A DNA stretch of 64,000 bases from Rickettsiella endosymbiont of Aleochara curtula (lineage in GTDB: Bacteria; Pseudomonadota; Gammaproteobacteria; Diplorickettsiales; Diplorickettsiaceae): positions 870,001 through 934,000 of the forward strand of contig NZ_OZ034990.1 in NCBI RefSeq assembly GCF_964030935.1, written 5' to 3'. The notes beneath the pieces were generated by a model. The model was not told the DNA's origin. It saw only the letters and a program-made list of their open reading frames with translations, and searched no databases. Positions 45,449 through 55,073 of the stretch are shown piece after piece. Each line of letters begins with the position of its first letter. Position 1 is the stretch's first letter. The position numbers and the translations under genes were made by a program.

Positions 45449-47887
45449 TTAGATACTCATTCTTCTGTGACTCATAGTTGTACCGCTAAGACTACCGTTA
45501 TCTTCTTTAGTGTCCATCTGTGATTTTTTAGAGGAAAAAAACCTAAGATCTTGAGTTTTTGCAACCTTAATTGAGATTAAATTTGCAATACTTTGGCTTT
45601 GCCTCAACTCAGCAGGGTTGTAAGGGATCGGGACGCGCAATTTGTCCTGACTAATTACAATATTTTGTATCTGCAGTTCTCGCACTTGAGAATTTTTGCT
45701 TAGCAAGGTGTTAGGGAAAGGTTGCCTTAAACAATCATTTTCAGAAATTTGACTATCTATTTTATAAATCGCATCCTTTAAATTTTCCAATTTTAGGTGT
45801 ATCTCTTTTTCGTTAATCTCCACTCGATTTTTTTTATTTTTGCTAGTTATTCCGGTTTTTATACATGCATTTTTTTTTATTTCCAGATAGTTGCAAAATT
45901 GAGATAAATTATCGGAAGCATGATTACAGCTATCTTTAAACTCACTTTTTCTAAAATTTATCGGTAAAGTCCATATTTTATAAAATTCAATATCGGTTAT
46001 TTTAGATTTCAACACATTAATACTATCAAAAATCGTTAATATGCATACGCAATGATCATTAGTTGCTGCTAGATTAGCTAGAATTTTCTTAGAGTTTTGT
46101 TTGATCTTTCGGCTAAGAACATGATCTTCACCAGAGAAATTCTTTTGGCCATGCCTATCCAACATTTTTACTATAAGCGGTACATATTCCTGTTTATAGG
46201 TTTTCATCCTATAATTAATTCTACTCAAAAAGATATCCAGTAAATTAATATAGGCCAATAACAGAATATGTAATTCATCGGCTTGAATCTCATTTGGTAA
46301 AGAGAATAAAAAATCTTCTAATTCTGTTAATAAAGCTATATCTAACAATTTTTTTATAGGCTTTAGTTTCATATATTTAACAATCTCTTGTACAATTATT
46401 TTTTCCTTATTATTTAATAACTCTTCTTGTTCTAAATTTTGTAGATTAGAAATAGTTAAAAATTTTTTTGCTAACTCTTGTTGATACTGATCAATTAAAT
46501 CAAGCTTTAGTGAGTTTGCAGCTACCGTTTTTTTTTGTTCTAAAGCTTCTTTTTCAGCAGTCTTTTTTAGTTTCTCAGCAAACTGTTGTGCTGCTTGAAT
46601 TGCTTGCTTACTTGGCCGCTGTATAGCTTGGGCCAAGAATGCTTGATTATTGTCAATTTCTGTTCTTTCTTGTTCAGTCAGTGCTAATGCTATTTTTTCG
46701 GATTGTTTAAAAATTTGTAAATTGGTTTGAATACAAGCCTGCCATTTGTCCATCATTGCTAATATCTTGTCGCACATTACCTTACTGGGAATCTTTTCAT
46801 GCTCAAGCTGAGCCTTTTCAAATTCTGATAAGCTAAGGCTTTGAATACGCTCGTTGAGATTCATTACATTCTGAGTGAAAATTAAAAAGATTTCTCTGAT
46901 TAAGGGCCGAAAACCATTATAATGATCGAGTATAAGTGTTCTATTTTCTTGGGTTGTTGCTAAAGCAAAATCCAATAAAATATCTATAAAAAAGATAAAT
47001 TCTCTTCTTAATGACATTTGCAAAGAATTTTTTTTCCAATCTTCAACAAAATTTTTTTCTGCATTATTTAACGCGATTAGAATACGTGTTTTATTATTTT
47101 TTTCATGCGCAAAATGTTTGCTTAAGAACTTAACTGCACGAAAAGGCATTGGCAATAAAAAACTTATCTCATTATCTGATAGGTAATATTGCTTAAACAT
47201 AAAATTAACCAGATTATACTTTGATAAAACTAATATAGTGTCTATGATTAAAAAAAAACTGATATTTTTTACGTTAGTAACCCACATTAACATAGAACAT
47301 AAATAAGAAATTTGCATTTGGGCGGCTAAATTTGATTTTGGCTCCTTAAGTAAAATCGCATTTAAATTTTTAAAAAAATTAAATCGCATTTTCTTAAATG
47401 AATCAAATAAATTTTCTAAAGTAAAATAAGCTCGAATGCTAGGATGATAGTAGGGAAGCAATCTATTCATTAATGAAAAAATTTTTTTACTGGTCAAATC
47501 GTAATATTTTTTATTATTTAAATCTTGAATAAGCGATTGAATTTTAATTGATATAATAACTTTTGTAATATCTTCGTCAATTACGTTAATTAACATTTTT
47601 TCTTCCGAATTTACACACAAGGAAGTCCGAAAGATTTTTTTTATTCCCTCCACACTGACTTGATCTCTAAAAATTCCAATATCTTGGGCATCTTGGCTAG
47701 CGTAAGCTATATTTGACTTAAACATTATAAAAAAATTTTTTAACACGCACACTTGTATATTAGTCAGATCAGATATTTTTTTATTTTCACTTAATAGTAA
47801 AAAAGCCGTATCAGCAGCGGCTATTTCTAATTGATCTATTGAGTAGGCAATAGGCGATTTTGGACTTGGATATTTCTTTTTAGGCAT
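45449..47887 (-). CDS. Unknown 812-residue helical protein, effector candidate
   Basis: I recognise no known domain. The protein is largely helical and charged, with a coiled-coil-like stretch rich in Ala, Lys, Glu and Gln (about residues 425-475). There is no signal peptide, and the hydrophobic patches are short. The last 40 residues are polar, with a lysine-rich run and a serine/threonine-rich end (SGTTMSHRRMSI), in keeping with Dot/Icm-type C-terminal signals. Codon use is AT-rich. The ribosome site is weak. A divergent 135-residue gene lies 144 bp upstream. Effector status is inference. Confidence 0.65.
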   Translation of the reverse strand: MPKKKYPSPKSPIAYSIDQLEIAAADTAFLLLSENKKISDLTNIQVCVLKNFFIMFKSNIAYASQDAQDIGIFRDQVSVEGIKKIFRTSLCVNSEEKMLINVIDEDITKVIISIKIQSLIQDLNNKKYYDLTSKKIFSLMNRLLPYYHPSIRAYFTLENLFDSFKKMRFNFFKNLNAILLKEPKSNLAAQMQISYLCSMLMWVTNVKNISFFLIIDTILVLSKYNLVNFMFKQYYLSDNEISFLLPMPFRAVKFLSKHFAHEKNNKTRILIALNNAEKNFVEDWKKNSLQMSLRREFIFFIDILLDFALATTQENRTLILDHYNGFRPLIREIFLIFTQNVMNLNERIQSLSLSEFEKAQLEHEKIPSKVMCDKILAMMDKWQACIQTNLQIFKQSEKIALALTEQERTEIDNNQAFLAQAIQRPSKQAIQAAQQFAEKLKKTAEKEALEQKKTVAANSLKLDLIDQYQQELAKKFLTISNLQNLEQEELLNNKEKIIVQEIVKYMKLKPIKKLLDIALLTELEDFLFSLPNEIQADELHILLLAYINLLDIFLSRINYRMKTYKQEYVPLIVKMLDRHGQKNFSGEDHVLSRKIKQNSKKILANLAATNDHCVCILTIFDSINVLKSKITDIEFYKIWTLPINFRKSEFKDSCNHASDNLSQFCNYLEIKKNACIKTGITSKNKKNRVEINEKEIHLKLENLKDAIYKIDSQISENDCLRQPFPNTLLSKNSQVRELQIQNIVISQDKLRVPIPYNPAELRQSQSIANLISIKVAKTQDLRFFSSKKSQMDTKEDNGSLSGTTMSHRRMSI

Positions 47888-48031
47888 AAGATATTATAAA
47901 TAAAAATAATTTTAGATAATAATAGTAATTGATTTATTTATTATTTAACATAGACTATGCTAGTTAAAACAATATTTGGTTCTTTTAACTAGCAGGTAAG
48001 GTTAATTATAATTCAATATTAATGGAAAAAT

Positions 48032-48439
48032 ATGTATACGGAATTAAGAGAAAAAATAAAATTACAACGACTGCATTTAGCGACTACACGCAATTTACTC
48101 AGCAAACAATTCGATTTGAAAAATGAAATTAATAGCTTTGTGAGACATTCCGAACAGCAATTAGAACAGATGTTAAATCTTGAAAAATCATCTGTTGAGA
48201 AAATCAATCATTTAACAGAAAAATTGCGTGATGATAAATGTTTACGCACGGATTGCAGAATTCTTATTCTCGAGCTTCGAGCCGAAGTTACAGTAACAAA
48301 AAAAGAAATCGAAAGATCAAAGCTTAAACTTCACCAGATAAAATTCCCAAAAAAAACGGCTGGTTTTTTTAGGCGAAAAAATGACGATAGCCAATCTTCA
48401 AGTTTATCTCACCAGACTGTTCATCTAGTCCATTTATAA
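48032..48439 (+). CDS. Small coiled-coil protein, 135 residues, unknown
   Basis: I do not recognise this protein. From about residue 5 to 105 it is a charged helix with heptad-like leucines (coiled coil), without signal peptide or membrane span. The tail contains KKTAGFFRRK followed by a serine- and histidine-rich end (SQSSSLSHQTVHLVHL). GGAAA precedes the ATG. It is divergent from the 812-residue unknown and converges with a small exported protein gene, 10 bp away. A small effector or accessory protein is possible. Confidence 0.5.
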   Translation: MYTELREKIKLQRLHLATTRNLLSKQFDLKNEINSFVRHSEQQLEQMLNLEKSSVEKINHLTEKLRDDKCLRTDCRILILELRAEVTVTKKEIERSKLKLHQIKFPKKTAGFFRRKNDDSQSSSLSHQTVHLVHL

Positions 48440-48449
48440 AATAAACCGT

Positions 48450-48797
48450 TTAAGGCAGAGTAGTAGGTGCAGCTAAACCATTGTAATCAAAATTACTGGT
48501 GCAAGAATATCGTGACGGATCACTCAAGGGTACATTTACGCCATTACGCGTGATAGGGGCCGTGACATATTGGCAAACAATATTGATACCTTGTAAATAT
48601 TGCTTACTCATACCTGCATCGGCATGTACTTTAGGACCAGTCAGATAGCTAAATAATTTTTTAGCCTCTATTCCTTGAACAACAACACTCATTACGCTAG
48701 ATTGAGCAAAGCAATTGGTACTTATGATAGTCAGCGACAATGAAATTAAAAAAGCCATACGCTTAATAAATGGACCTTGCATTTTTACTTGCAGCAT
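48450..48797 (-). CDS. Small exported protein, unknown
   Basis: A 115-residue protein with a signal peptide (basic KR, then AFLISLSLTIIST, then NCFAQ with probable cleavage after FAQ). The mature part of about 80 residues has two cysteines (VCQYV and SRYSCTSNF) that could form a disulfide. I start at the ATG at 48797, with AGGTG upstream; a GTG at 48806 and an ATG at 48782 are alternatives. I do not recognise the family. Its position between unknown genes and photolyase says little about function. Confidence 0.6.
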   Translation of the reverse strand: MLQVKMQGPFIKRMAFLISLSLTIISTNCFAQSSVMSVVVQGIEAKKLFSYLTGPKVHADAGMSKQYLQGINIVCQYVTAPITRNGVNVPLSDPSRYSCTSNFDYNGLAAPTTLP

Positions 48798-48855
48798 GGG
48801 TAGCACCTATATGTAGTAAAATTTTAAGATAGACGACAACAATTAAGTTTTCCAG

Positions 48856-50277
48856 TCATTTTGAAAGTGCTTTAAAAGCTTTAATCGTAGCTATGCGCGA
48901 GGATTTAAAATCTATGATCGGCTTAGGGTAACCGCTTTGTAAAGCGAGCGTCGGCGCGCGCTGATGTGGATCATGGATAGAACGCACATCAAATGCACTG
49001 AGTTCCGGACAATACTGACGAATAAAATCTCCTTTTGGATCGAAGCGCTCACTCTGCCGAGTCGGGTTAAAAATTCGAAAATAAGGCGCCGCATCAGTAC
49101 CGGTAGATGCGCTCCATTGCCAGCCTCCGTTATTGGCGGCCAAATCTCCATCGATTAAATGTCGGATAAAAAAATCCTCACCTAAACGCCAATCGAAAAA
49201 TAAATTTTTGCTTAAAAACATCGCCACTATCATACGCAAACGATTGTGCATCCAACCCAATTGTTTTAATTGACGCATCCCCGCATCAACAATCGGATAA
49301 CCGGTAAGACCTTGTTGCCATGCTAATAGCTGTTTTTGATTATATCGCCATTTTAAATTTTCAGTTTCTAGTCGAAAAGCTTGATGCATGGATAGTCGTG
49401 GTACGTCAGCTAATAAGTGTTTATAAAAATCACGCCAGATTAATTCATTAATCCATGTCATAGCTCCTTTATTTCCAGAATCATATTCACCCTTGTTGGC
49501 CATTAAAGCGGCCAACAAACATTGTCGCGGTGAAATCATTCCTGTTGCTAAATACGGTGATAACAAACTTGTCCCTGCCAATGACGGAAAATCACGCGTT
49601 TTATGATAATTAAATAAGTCATTTGTGATAAATTTTTTTAATCGGCGTTGCGCCTCATCTTCACCCGATGGCCAAATAATCGTTGAGGAAAAACCAGATA
49701 AATGAAGGGGTACTTTACTCGATCGAATTTCTAACCCATTTTGTCGTTTAGGGAGTGAGTAATGTGGAATGATATTTTGATTATTTAATAATAACTGTAG
49801 ATAAGCTCGCTTATAGGGCGTAAAGATACTAAAAGTTTTACCTTGTTTAGTTCGAACTACACCCGGCGGTAATATGACTTGATCATCATACGCATTACAT
49901 TTGATACCAGACTGGCTTAAATAGTTACATACTATTTTGTCCCGTTGCTTTTCATCCACTTCATATTGTTTATTAAAAAAAAGTCCTTCGAGCTTATGTT
50001 TTTGTGCGCATTGATATAATTCTTGAGCAATATCCCCGGTTTTTTTAACTTGTTTAATTAATAAAGGAATTCCTCTAGCCTGTAGATTCTGACTTAACAC
50101 TAACAATCCAGAGAGTAGAAATTGAACGCGGCAAGCCGCCATGTGATGTTTTTTCCAGAAACTGGTATCTATGATGTAGATTCCTAAAATTCCCTTTGCG
50201 CATTGTTGAGCGGCATGATACAGCGCTGTATTAGCATGTACTCTTAGATCTTCACGAAACCAGACTAGGCCTTTCAT
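48856..50277 (-). CDS. phrB: Deoxyribodipyrimidine photolyase
   Basis: Photolyase repairs UV-induced cyclobutane pyrimidine dimers using light. The 473-residue protein has the N-terminal antenna-binding domain (GLVWFREDLRVHANTALY) and the C-terminal FAD domain with WINELIWRDFYKHLL, the GYPIVDAGMRQLKQLGWMHNR segment, and DGDLAANNGGWQWSAS, the FAD/substrate signature of class I enzymes. It is full length. A photolyase is an unusual asset for a bacterium that lives inside hosts, so it may suggest some environmental exposure. Confidence 0.95.
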   Translation of the reverse strand: MKGLVWFREDLRVHANTALYHAAQQCAKGILGIYIIDTSFWKKHHMAACRVQFLLSGLLVLSQNLQARGIPLLIKQVKKTGDIAQELYQCAQKHKLEGLFFNKQYEVDEKQRDKIVCNYLSQSGIKCNAYDDQVILPPGVVRTKQGKTFSIFTPYKRAYLQLLLNNQNIIPHYSLPKRQNGLEIRSSKVPLHLSGFSSTIIWPSGEDEAQRRLKKFITNDLFNYHKTRDFPSLAGTSLLSPYLATGMISPRQCLLAALMANKGEYDSGNKGAMTWINELIWRDFYKHLLADVPRLSMHQAFRLETENLKWRYNQKQLLAWQQGLTGYPIVDAGMRQLKQLGWMHNRLRMIVAMFLSKNLFFDWRLGEDFFIRHLIDGDLAANNGGWQWSASTGTDAAPYFRIFNPTRQSERFDPKGDFIRQYCPELSAFDVRSIHDPHQRAPTLALQSGYPKPIIDFKSSRIATIKAFKALSK

Positions 50278-50354
50278 AAGGAAATTTCCAAGTTGTTGAT
50301 GCTTAAAGTATATGATATGGTTTTATTATAAGTATATAAATAATAAGGTGGATT

Positions 50355-51326
50355 ATGGCAAAAACTGACTCTTGTTTAATTTTTTCTGAAAATTCTTACG
50401 ATATTTTCGGCAATCAATCCATCCACACCTTTAATGTCACCGACTCAATTGATAAAAATTTTCAATTTCAATTTAGATACAACCATGAAGAATCCAAAAA
50501 AATTGATTTTTCAATACTAAAAATCTATTTAGAAAAAAACACCAAAATCTCATATAAGAAACGAATACTGCATTATCCAGACTATAAACCAGCGAAAATG
50601 GATAAAACCCGACTGGCCACAGAACTTTTTAAGTTATTTCCAGAAAACCAACATGCAGAATTCATTTATAATAAAATTTTTTTTAGAAAAGATGGGGAGA
50701 AAATTGAGGAAATTAAGGATAAAAACTTTATAAACTTTTACAAAATAGTTTCCTTTTCAAAAAATACTATTCAATTCGGCTATGAAATCCCTCAAACGAA
50801 CACTACAGATATCACCCCTAATTGCTGTATCTATTCTATTGGGCAGAAAACACCCACTAATAAAATCTATCTTTTTCCTTATAGCTCTAGATCGATCCAA
50901 AATCTTGCAAATGAAAAAGCTATGAAAGAATTTCCAGCTAATACCCGGGAATTTAAAATTCTTTATTTTGATGAAGATACACATTCTGATCGCGATATGT
51001 ATCTCACACTACAACAAAACATTAGTGAAATTCTTGAGCATCTAGAAAAGCCAAAATTTTTCGGAAAAAATAGCACTGATAAAATTGAAATATTTCTAGA
51101 ACTTGCTGGAATGATCAGTAGCAAGAAATCATTGGACAACATCAAAGATTTTTTGAACAGATATGACAAAGTAGAAATTCTTTCAAAACACAGGGATCCC
51201 TGGGGAATTTTTGCTTTCTTTAAAGGCAAAACTCATTCAGCCTTAGCTTGGAATGAATTAAGAAAATTGCTTCCAAACAACTCATGTCAACCAGCCGAAC
51301 CTAGTTTTTCTCGCCAAGCTCGATAA
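50355..51326 (+). CDS. Unknown 323-residue protein with related C-terminal motif
   Basis: I do not recognise a domain in this soluble protein, which is rich in Lys, Asn, Ile and Phe. There is no signal peptide or membrane span. The last 45 residues begin HRDPWGIFAFFKGKTHS and resemble, at the same distance from the end, the C-terminal module of the 424- and 338-residue proteins and the KHRD segment of the 449-residue protein. A strong ribosome site (AAGGTGG) precedes the ATG. It is alone, 77 bp from divergent phrB. Effector status is inferred from context. Confidence 0.6.
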   Translation: MAKTDSCLIFSENSYDIFGNQSIHTFNVTDSIDKNFQFQFRYNHEESKKIDFSILKIYLEKNTKISYKKRILHYPDYKPAKMDKTRLATELFKLFPENQHAEFIYNKIFFRKDGEKIEEIKDKNFINFYKIVSFSKNTIQFGYEIPQTNTTDITPNCCIYSIGQKTPTNKIYLFPYSSRSIQNLANEKAMKEFPANTREFKILYFDEDTHSDRDMYLTLQQNISEILEHLEKPKFFGKNSTDKIEIFLELAGMISSKKSLDNIKDFLNRYDKVEILSKHRDPWGIFAFFKGKTHSALAWNELRKLLPNNSCQPAEPSFSRQAR

Positions 51327-51500
51327 AATTGTTTGACGATCTCTACAGGTTTTAAGAAATTTTTGAATCTATAGGGTTTTAAACGCGTTATTATCAAAAT
51401 TTAGCTCCACTATTATTCTTCTTTACCAATTAAACTTATGAAGCTACACTTTTAGAGTGATTATGAATTTTGATCATTTTTATATTATAAGCTGAGCAAC

Positions 51501-52163
51501 ATGAATAATTATAAATTACTTATCTTAGATTTTGATGGCACACTTTGTGCCACACACGATGCCATATTATTTTGCATTAAGCGCACTTATGAAACGCTAC
51601 ATATGACCATGCCAAACCATGATTTCATCGATGAAACCATACGCGCAGGTCTAGGCATGGAAAAATCCTTAAAAACCCTTAGTCCGGATCTCACTCAGCA
51701 GCAAATTAATCATTTATTAACCACTTACGAGACAATTTATTTAGCTGAGGGAGAGGATAAAAGCGCGCCATTCCCTAAAGCCGCAGAAATCTTAGCGAAA
51801 CTGCATGCGGCTGGCTTAATACTCACAGTGGTCAGCAACAAAGCGGTTGCTGCGGTTGATACTGCCTTAGAACGTTTTCAATTAAAAAAATATATTTCTA
51901 TCGTTATCGGCGATACTAAAACATTAAGAAAAAAACCTGATCCGATGGCATATACTGATTTCATTAAACCGAAATATAAGGATATAAATCCGAAGCAGAT
52001 GTTAATGGTAGGCGATACATCGGCCGATTTATTATTCGCAAAAAATATTGGTGCTGATTCTTGTTGGGCAGAATATGGATATGGTGATGAAACAACGTGT
52101 CTAGCGCTTAACCCCACTTATACGATTAAGCACTTGGCTGATATTTTGGAAATTCTACTTTAA
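51501..52163 (+). CDS. HAD-superfamily phosphatase, phosphoglycolate phosphatase-like
   Basis: A 220-residue Gph-like enzyme of the haloacid dehalogenase superfamily. The four motifs are visible: nucleophile DFDGTL at about residues 9-14, the VVSNK motif II, the lysine in RKKPDP (motif III) and VGDTSADLLFA (motif IV). The helical cap follows motif I. Such enzymes act on phosphoglycolate or other small phosphates; the substrate is uncertain. It converges with ribE, with a 16-bp gap. Confidence 0.88.
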   Translation: MNNYKLLILDFDGTLCATHDAILFCIKRTYETLHMTMPNHDFIDETIRAGLGMEKSLKTLSPDLTQQQINHLLTTYETIYLAEGEDKSAPFPKAAEILAKLHAAGLILTVVSNKAVAAVDTALERFQLKKYISIVIGDTKTLRKKPDPMAYTDFIKPKYKDINPKQMLMVGDTSADLLFAKNIGADSCWAEYGYGDETTCLALNPTYTIKHLADILEILL

Positions 52164-52179
52164 ATCTAATGCTAGTTTG

Positions 52180-52833
52180 TTACGATTGCTGTAGCTTTTT
52201 TTCTATGGCAGTTAATCGGACATCAATATTAGCAAAGTAATTCTGCACGGTTTCCACCAACACCATTGTTTTCATATCAGGTTCGATATTAACTTTGTCA
52301 CCCATATTTCGGTTGGAAAAATTGGTTTTGCGTAATGTTTCGGGAATCAAATGCACTTCAAAACTACGTTTTTTTTTATCCGTCAAGCCTACAGTTAAAC
52401 TAGAACCATCCACTGCGATGTAACCTTTTGGCTTGATAAAAGCAAAACACGATTCAGAAGTTTGAATAGATAAACACAAATTTTCCCCATTCACTTTTTT
52501 ATCGACAACTATCCCTGTCTCAAATATATGGCCGCTCAGTTCATGCCCTCCTATTTCATCGCCAAAGCCTAAGCTCCTTTCCACACTGACTTTTCTACCA
52601 ATATAAAGCTCATTTAAAGTAGTTTTGGCTAATGTTTCCTGCATGGCATCAAAACTAACTTCATATTCATCTTTCGCGACTACAGTTTGACAAACACCGT
52701 CAATAGAGACACTGGAACCTATTTTTAAATCTTTTGCCAACTCATCATTTAAAACAACACTATAATGGAACAATCCAGGTTGCTTAGTGAGTGACTTTAC
52801 AACAAATAAACCTTGCGTAATTCCAGAGTACAT
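52180..52833 (-). CDS. ribE: Riboflavin synthase, alpha subunit
   Basis: Riboflavin synthase joins two lumazine molecules to make riboflavin. The 217-residue protein starts MYSGITQG, in place of the usual MFTGI, and has two lumazine-binding barrels. The first ends with the SIDGVCQTVV segment, and the second has GHELSGHIFETG and AVDGSSLTVG. A C-terminal helix follows. No FMN riboswitch is seen; the gene follows waaA after 7 bp, an unusual partner, so it is probably read from the waaA promoter. No other riboflavin gene is in the window. Confidence 0.93.
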   Translation of the reverse strand: MYSGITQGLFVVKSLTKQPGLFHYSVVLNDELAKDLKIGSSVSIDGVCQTVVAKDEYEVSFDAMQETLAKTTLNELYIGRKVSVERSLGFGDEIGGHELSGHIFETGIVVDKKVNGENLCLSIQTSESCFAFIKPKGYIAVDGSSLTVGLTDKKKRSFEVHLIPETLRKTNFSNRNMGDKVNIEPDMKTMVLVETVQNYFANIDVRLTAIEKKLQQS

Positions 52834-52840
52834 GGGGAAA

Positions 52841-54109
52841 TTAAATTACCAATAAATTTTCAATTAATTGCATTTGTTTTAACACAGAACCTTTATTCTC
52901 TGCCACAAACTTTTTCGCCTCAAGACCCTTTTGCTCGCGTCGCACCGAGTCAGATAACAAAGCAATAACTTGCTCGGCTAACTCTGTGGCGTTATTTACC
53001 TGAATTTCGATATTTCGTTGTTTAAGCTGTTCGGTAATAGTCGCAAAATTAAACGTATACGGGCCGGTTAATATGGGTAAGCCAACAGCAGCAGGCTCTA
53101 GAGGATTTTGTCCGCCCTTTTCCACCAAGCTTCCGCCCACAAAAGCCAGATCAGCGGCCGCATAAAAAATAAGTAATTCCCCCATGGTATCACCGATAAA
53201 AATATCAACATCACTCATTTCAGAGTCTTTATGCTCACTACGCTTGATAAGCTTATAGGCCTGACTAGAATAAAGCTGTTCAAGTTGGGGGACGCGATCC
53301 ACATGTCGTGGGATAGATATTAATAATAAATCTGGGAAAGAACGACGTGCCTGCGTAAAAGCTTGGAGAATAAGCTCCTCCTCGCCAGGATGCGTACTAG
53401 CAGCAATCCATACGGGCCGATTTTCTCCCCAAATTTTCCGCCATCGCTGGGCGTGTTCTGACAATTGCATGGGAAGCGTCAGATCAAATTTAAGACTCCC
53501 TGTCACTTGGATCTTTTCAGCTGGAAAACCTAAGTCGATAAAACGATCGGCGTCCGCTCGAAACTGTGCAGCAATGACATCAATGCTTTTTAACATCTGC
53601 TGCGTGATGGGGAAAATACGTCGATAGGCCTTAGCGGAGCGCTCAGATAAACGAGCATTGACAAGGGCTACAGGCACTTGATACAACTGACATGCTGCTA
53701 GGATATTAGGCCAAAGTTCTGTTTCTAGCAAAATTAATAATTTTGGTTGTAGGGCATTAAAGAATTTTTTTAAAACTAAAGGTAAATCATAAGGAAAATA
53801 AAGCTGGGCTACACTATTGCCCAAACCAACGCGAATTCGTTCAGCCCCTGTTATCGTTTCATTGGTTACAGTAATGGGTATATCTGGGTAACGTTGCTGT
53901 AAAAGCTTGATCAGCGGTATCGCTGCGATGGATTCGCCGACTGAAACGGCATGTACCCAAATCCCGCCGGGTGAGAGCGGGCGTAAGCCGCATCCGAGAC
54001 GCTCATGCCAAAATTGCAAACCATTAGGAGTTTTACGGTTTTTTAACCATAAACGCAATAGAATAAACGGCAACAATAAATAAAAAATTATTGTATATAA
54101 GAATCGCAT
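52841..54109 (-). CDS. waaA: 3-deoxy-D-manno-octulosonic-acid transferase
   Basis: WaaA adds Kdo to lipid A precursor at the inner membrane, starting the LPS core. The 422-residue protein has an N-terminal membrane anchor (about residues 3-20), followed by GGIWVHAVSVGESIAAIPL, the acceptor-site ETELWPNIL, and in the C-terminal GT-B half GGSLVEKGGQNPLEPAAVGLP, the CMP-Kdo site. It shows that this organism makes LPS, in agreement with lptD. It shares a transcript with ribE. Confidence 0.94.
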   Translation of the reverse strand: MRFLYTIIFYLLLPFILLRLWLKNRKTPNGLQFWHERLGCGLRPLSPGGIWVHAVSVGESIAAIPLIKLLQQRYPDIPITVTNETITGAERIRVGLGNSVAQLYFPYDLPLVLKKFFNALQPKLLILLETELWPNILAACQLYQVPVALVNARLSERSAKAYRRIFPITQQMLKSIDVIAAQFRADADRFIDLGFPAEKIQVTGSLKFDLTLPMQLSEHAQRWRKIWGENRPVWIAASTHPGEEELILQAFTQARRSFPDLLLISIPRHVDRVPQLEQLYSSQAYKLIKRSEHKDSEMSDVDIFIGDTMGELLIFYAAADLAFVGGSLVEKGGQNPLEPAAVGLPILTGPYTFNFATITEQLKQRNIEIQVNNATELAEQVIALLSDSVRREQKGLEAKKFVAENKGSVLKQMQLIENLLVI

Positions 54110-54245
54110 GACTTAATAAAATTATAATTAGATATTCCAAGGGCGAGCTTATCGCTTATTCAACTTTAAGACAAGATGATATCCTGTTAGTCTTATACCC
54201 CTTAGTAATGTGCCGTATTGCAATTTTTATGGGTTAGGTTTAAGC

Positions 54246-55073
54246 ATGAATATATGGGGCAAACTCGTTGGTGGGTTTTTTGGGTTTCTTCTTGCAGGGC
54301 CGTTCGGTCTTATATTAGGCGTCATTATTGGGCATCTGTTTGATCGTGGCCTTACACAAAACCAAGGCTGGACTTTTTCTTCTGCCAATCCAAGCGTCGC
54401 ACAACAAGTTTTTTTTGATAGCACATTTCTGGTAATGGGACATATCGCCAAACTAGATGGACGGGTTTCTGAGGCAGAAATTCAAGCTGCCCGAGCCATC
54501 ATGAACCGCTTAGGCCTTACTGAAACCATGCGCCAAAAGGCTATCGACCTTTTTAATCAAGGGAAACAAGTTTCGTTTAATTTAGAAGAAACCTTAAAAA
54601 AGCTGGTGCTAGCCTGCCATCGTAATAAGGTATTACTTAAGCTTTTTGTCGAAATACAGATGCAAACGGCTTTAGCCGAAGGTCATCTCACTGCGGATAA
54701 ACAAAAAGTATTGCAGAAAATTTGTCAATATTTAGGTTTTGCACCACTCAATTTCAGCTTTTTTGAGCATCTATTTAATTTTGAGCAAGCCTTCCGTCAG
54801 CAACAATCCTCTGGTCAGAGACAACAAGGATACTATCAATCATCGGGCTCATCCCATCAGCTGAATCTCAGAGATGCCTATGCTATCTTAGGCATCTCTG
54901 AGCAAGCTTCGCCGGTGGAAATTAAAAAAGCCTATCGAAAGCAAATGAGTCAACATCACCCTGATAAATTATTGGCTAAGGGTTTACCTGAAGAAATGAT
55001 AAAAATAGCAACTGAAAAAACTCAAAATATCAAAGCTGCATACGATCGTATCTGCGCTGCTAAGGGGATATAA
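54246..55073 (+). CDS. djlA: DnaJ-like membrane-anchored cochaperone DjlA
   Basis: DjlA is an inner-membrane DnaK cochaperone. The 275-residue protein has the N-terminal glycine-rich span (GKLVGGFFGFLLAGPFGLI), a central TerB-like helical domain and a C-terminal J domain with the HPD motif (MSQHHPDKLLAKG). A glutamine- and serine-rich linker precedes the J domain. I use the ATG at 54246 (MNIWGKLV), as in family members. In Legionella djlA belongs to a stress locus; here it leads the rpe-lptD-surA run and overlaps rpe by one base. Confidence 0.93.
   Translation: MNIWGKLVGGFFGFLLAGPFGLILGVIIGHLFDRGLTQNQGWTFSSANPSVAQQVFFDSTFLVMGHIAKLDGRVSEAEIQAARAIMNRLGLTETMRQKAIDLFNQGKQVSFNLEETLKKLVLACHRNKVLLKLFVEIQMQTALAEGHLTADKQKVLQKICQYLGFAPLNFSFFEHLFNFEQAFRQQQSSGQRQQGYYQSSGSSHQLNLRDAYAILGISEQASPVEIKKAYRKQMSQHHPDKLLAKGLPEEMIKIATEKTQNIKAAYDRICAAKGI

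Noticed and set aside
52834-54245. FMN riboswitch for ribE
   Set aside because: ribE follows waaA after 7 bp, leaving no leader, and no RFN-like element is visible upstream of waaA.
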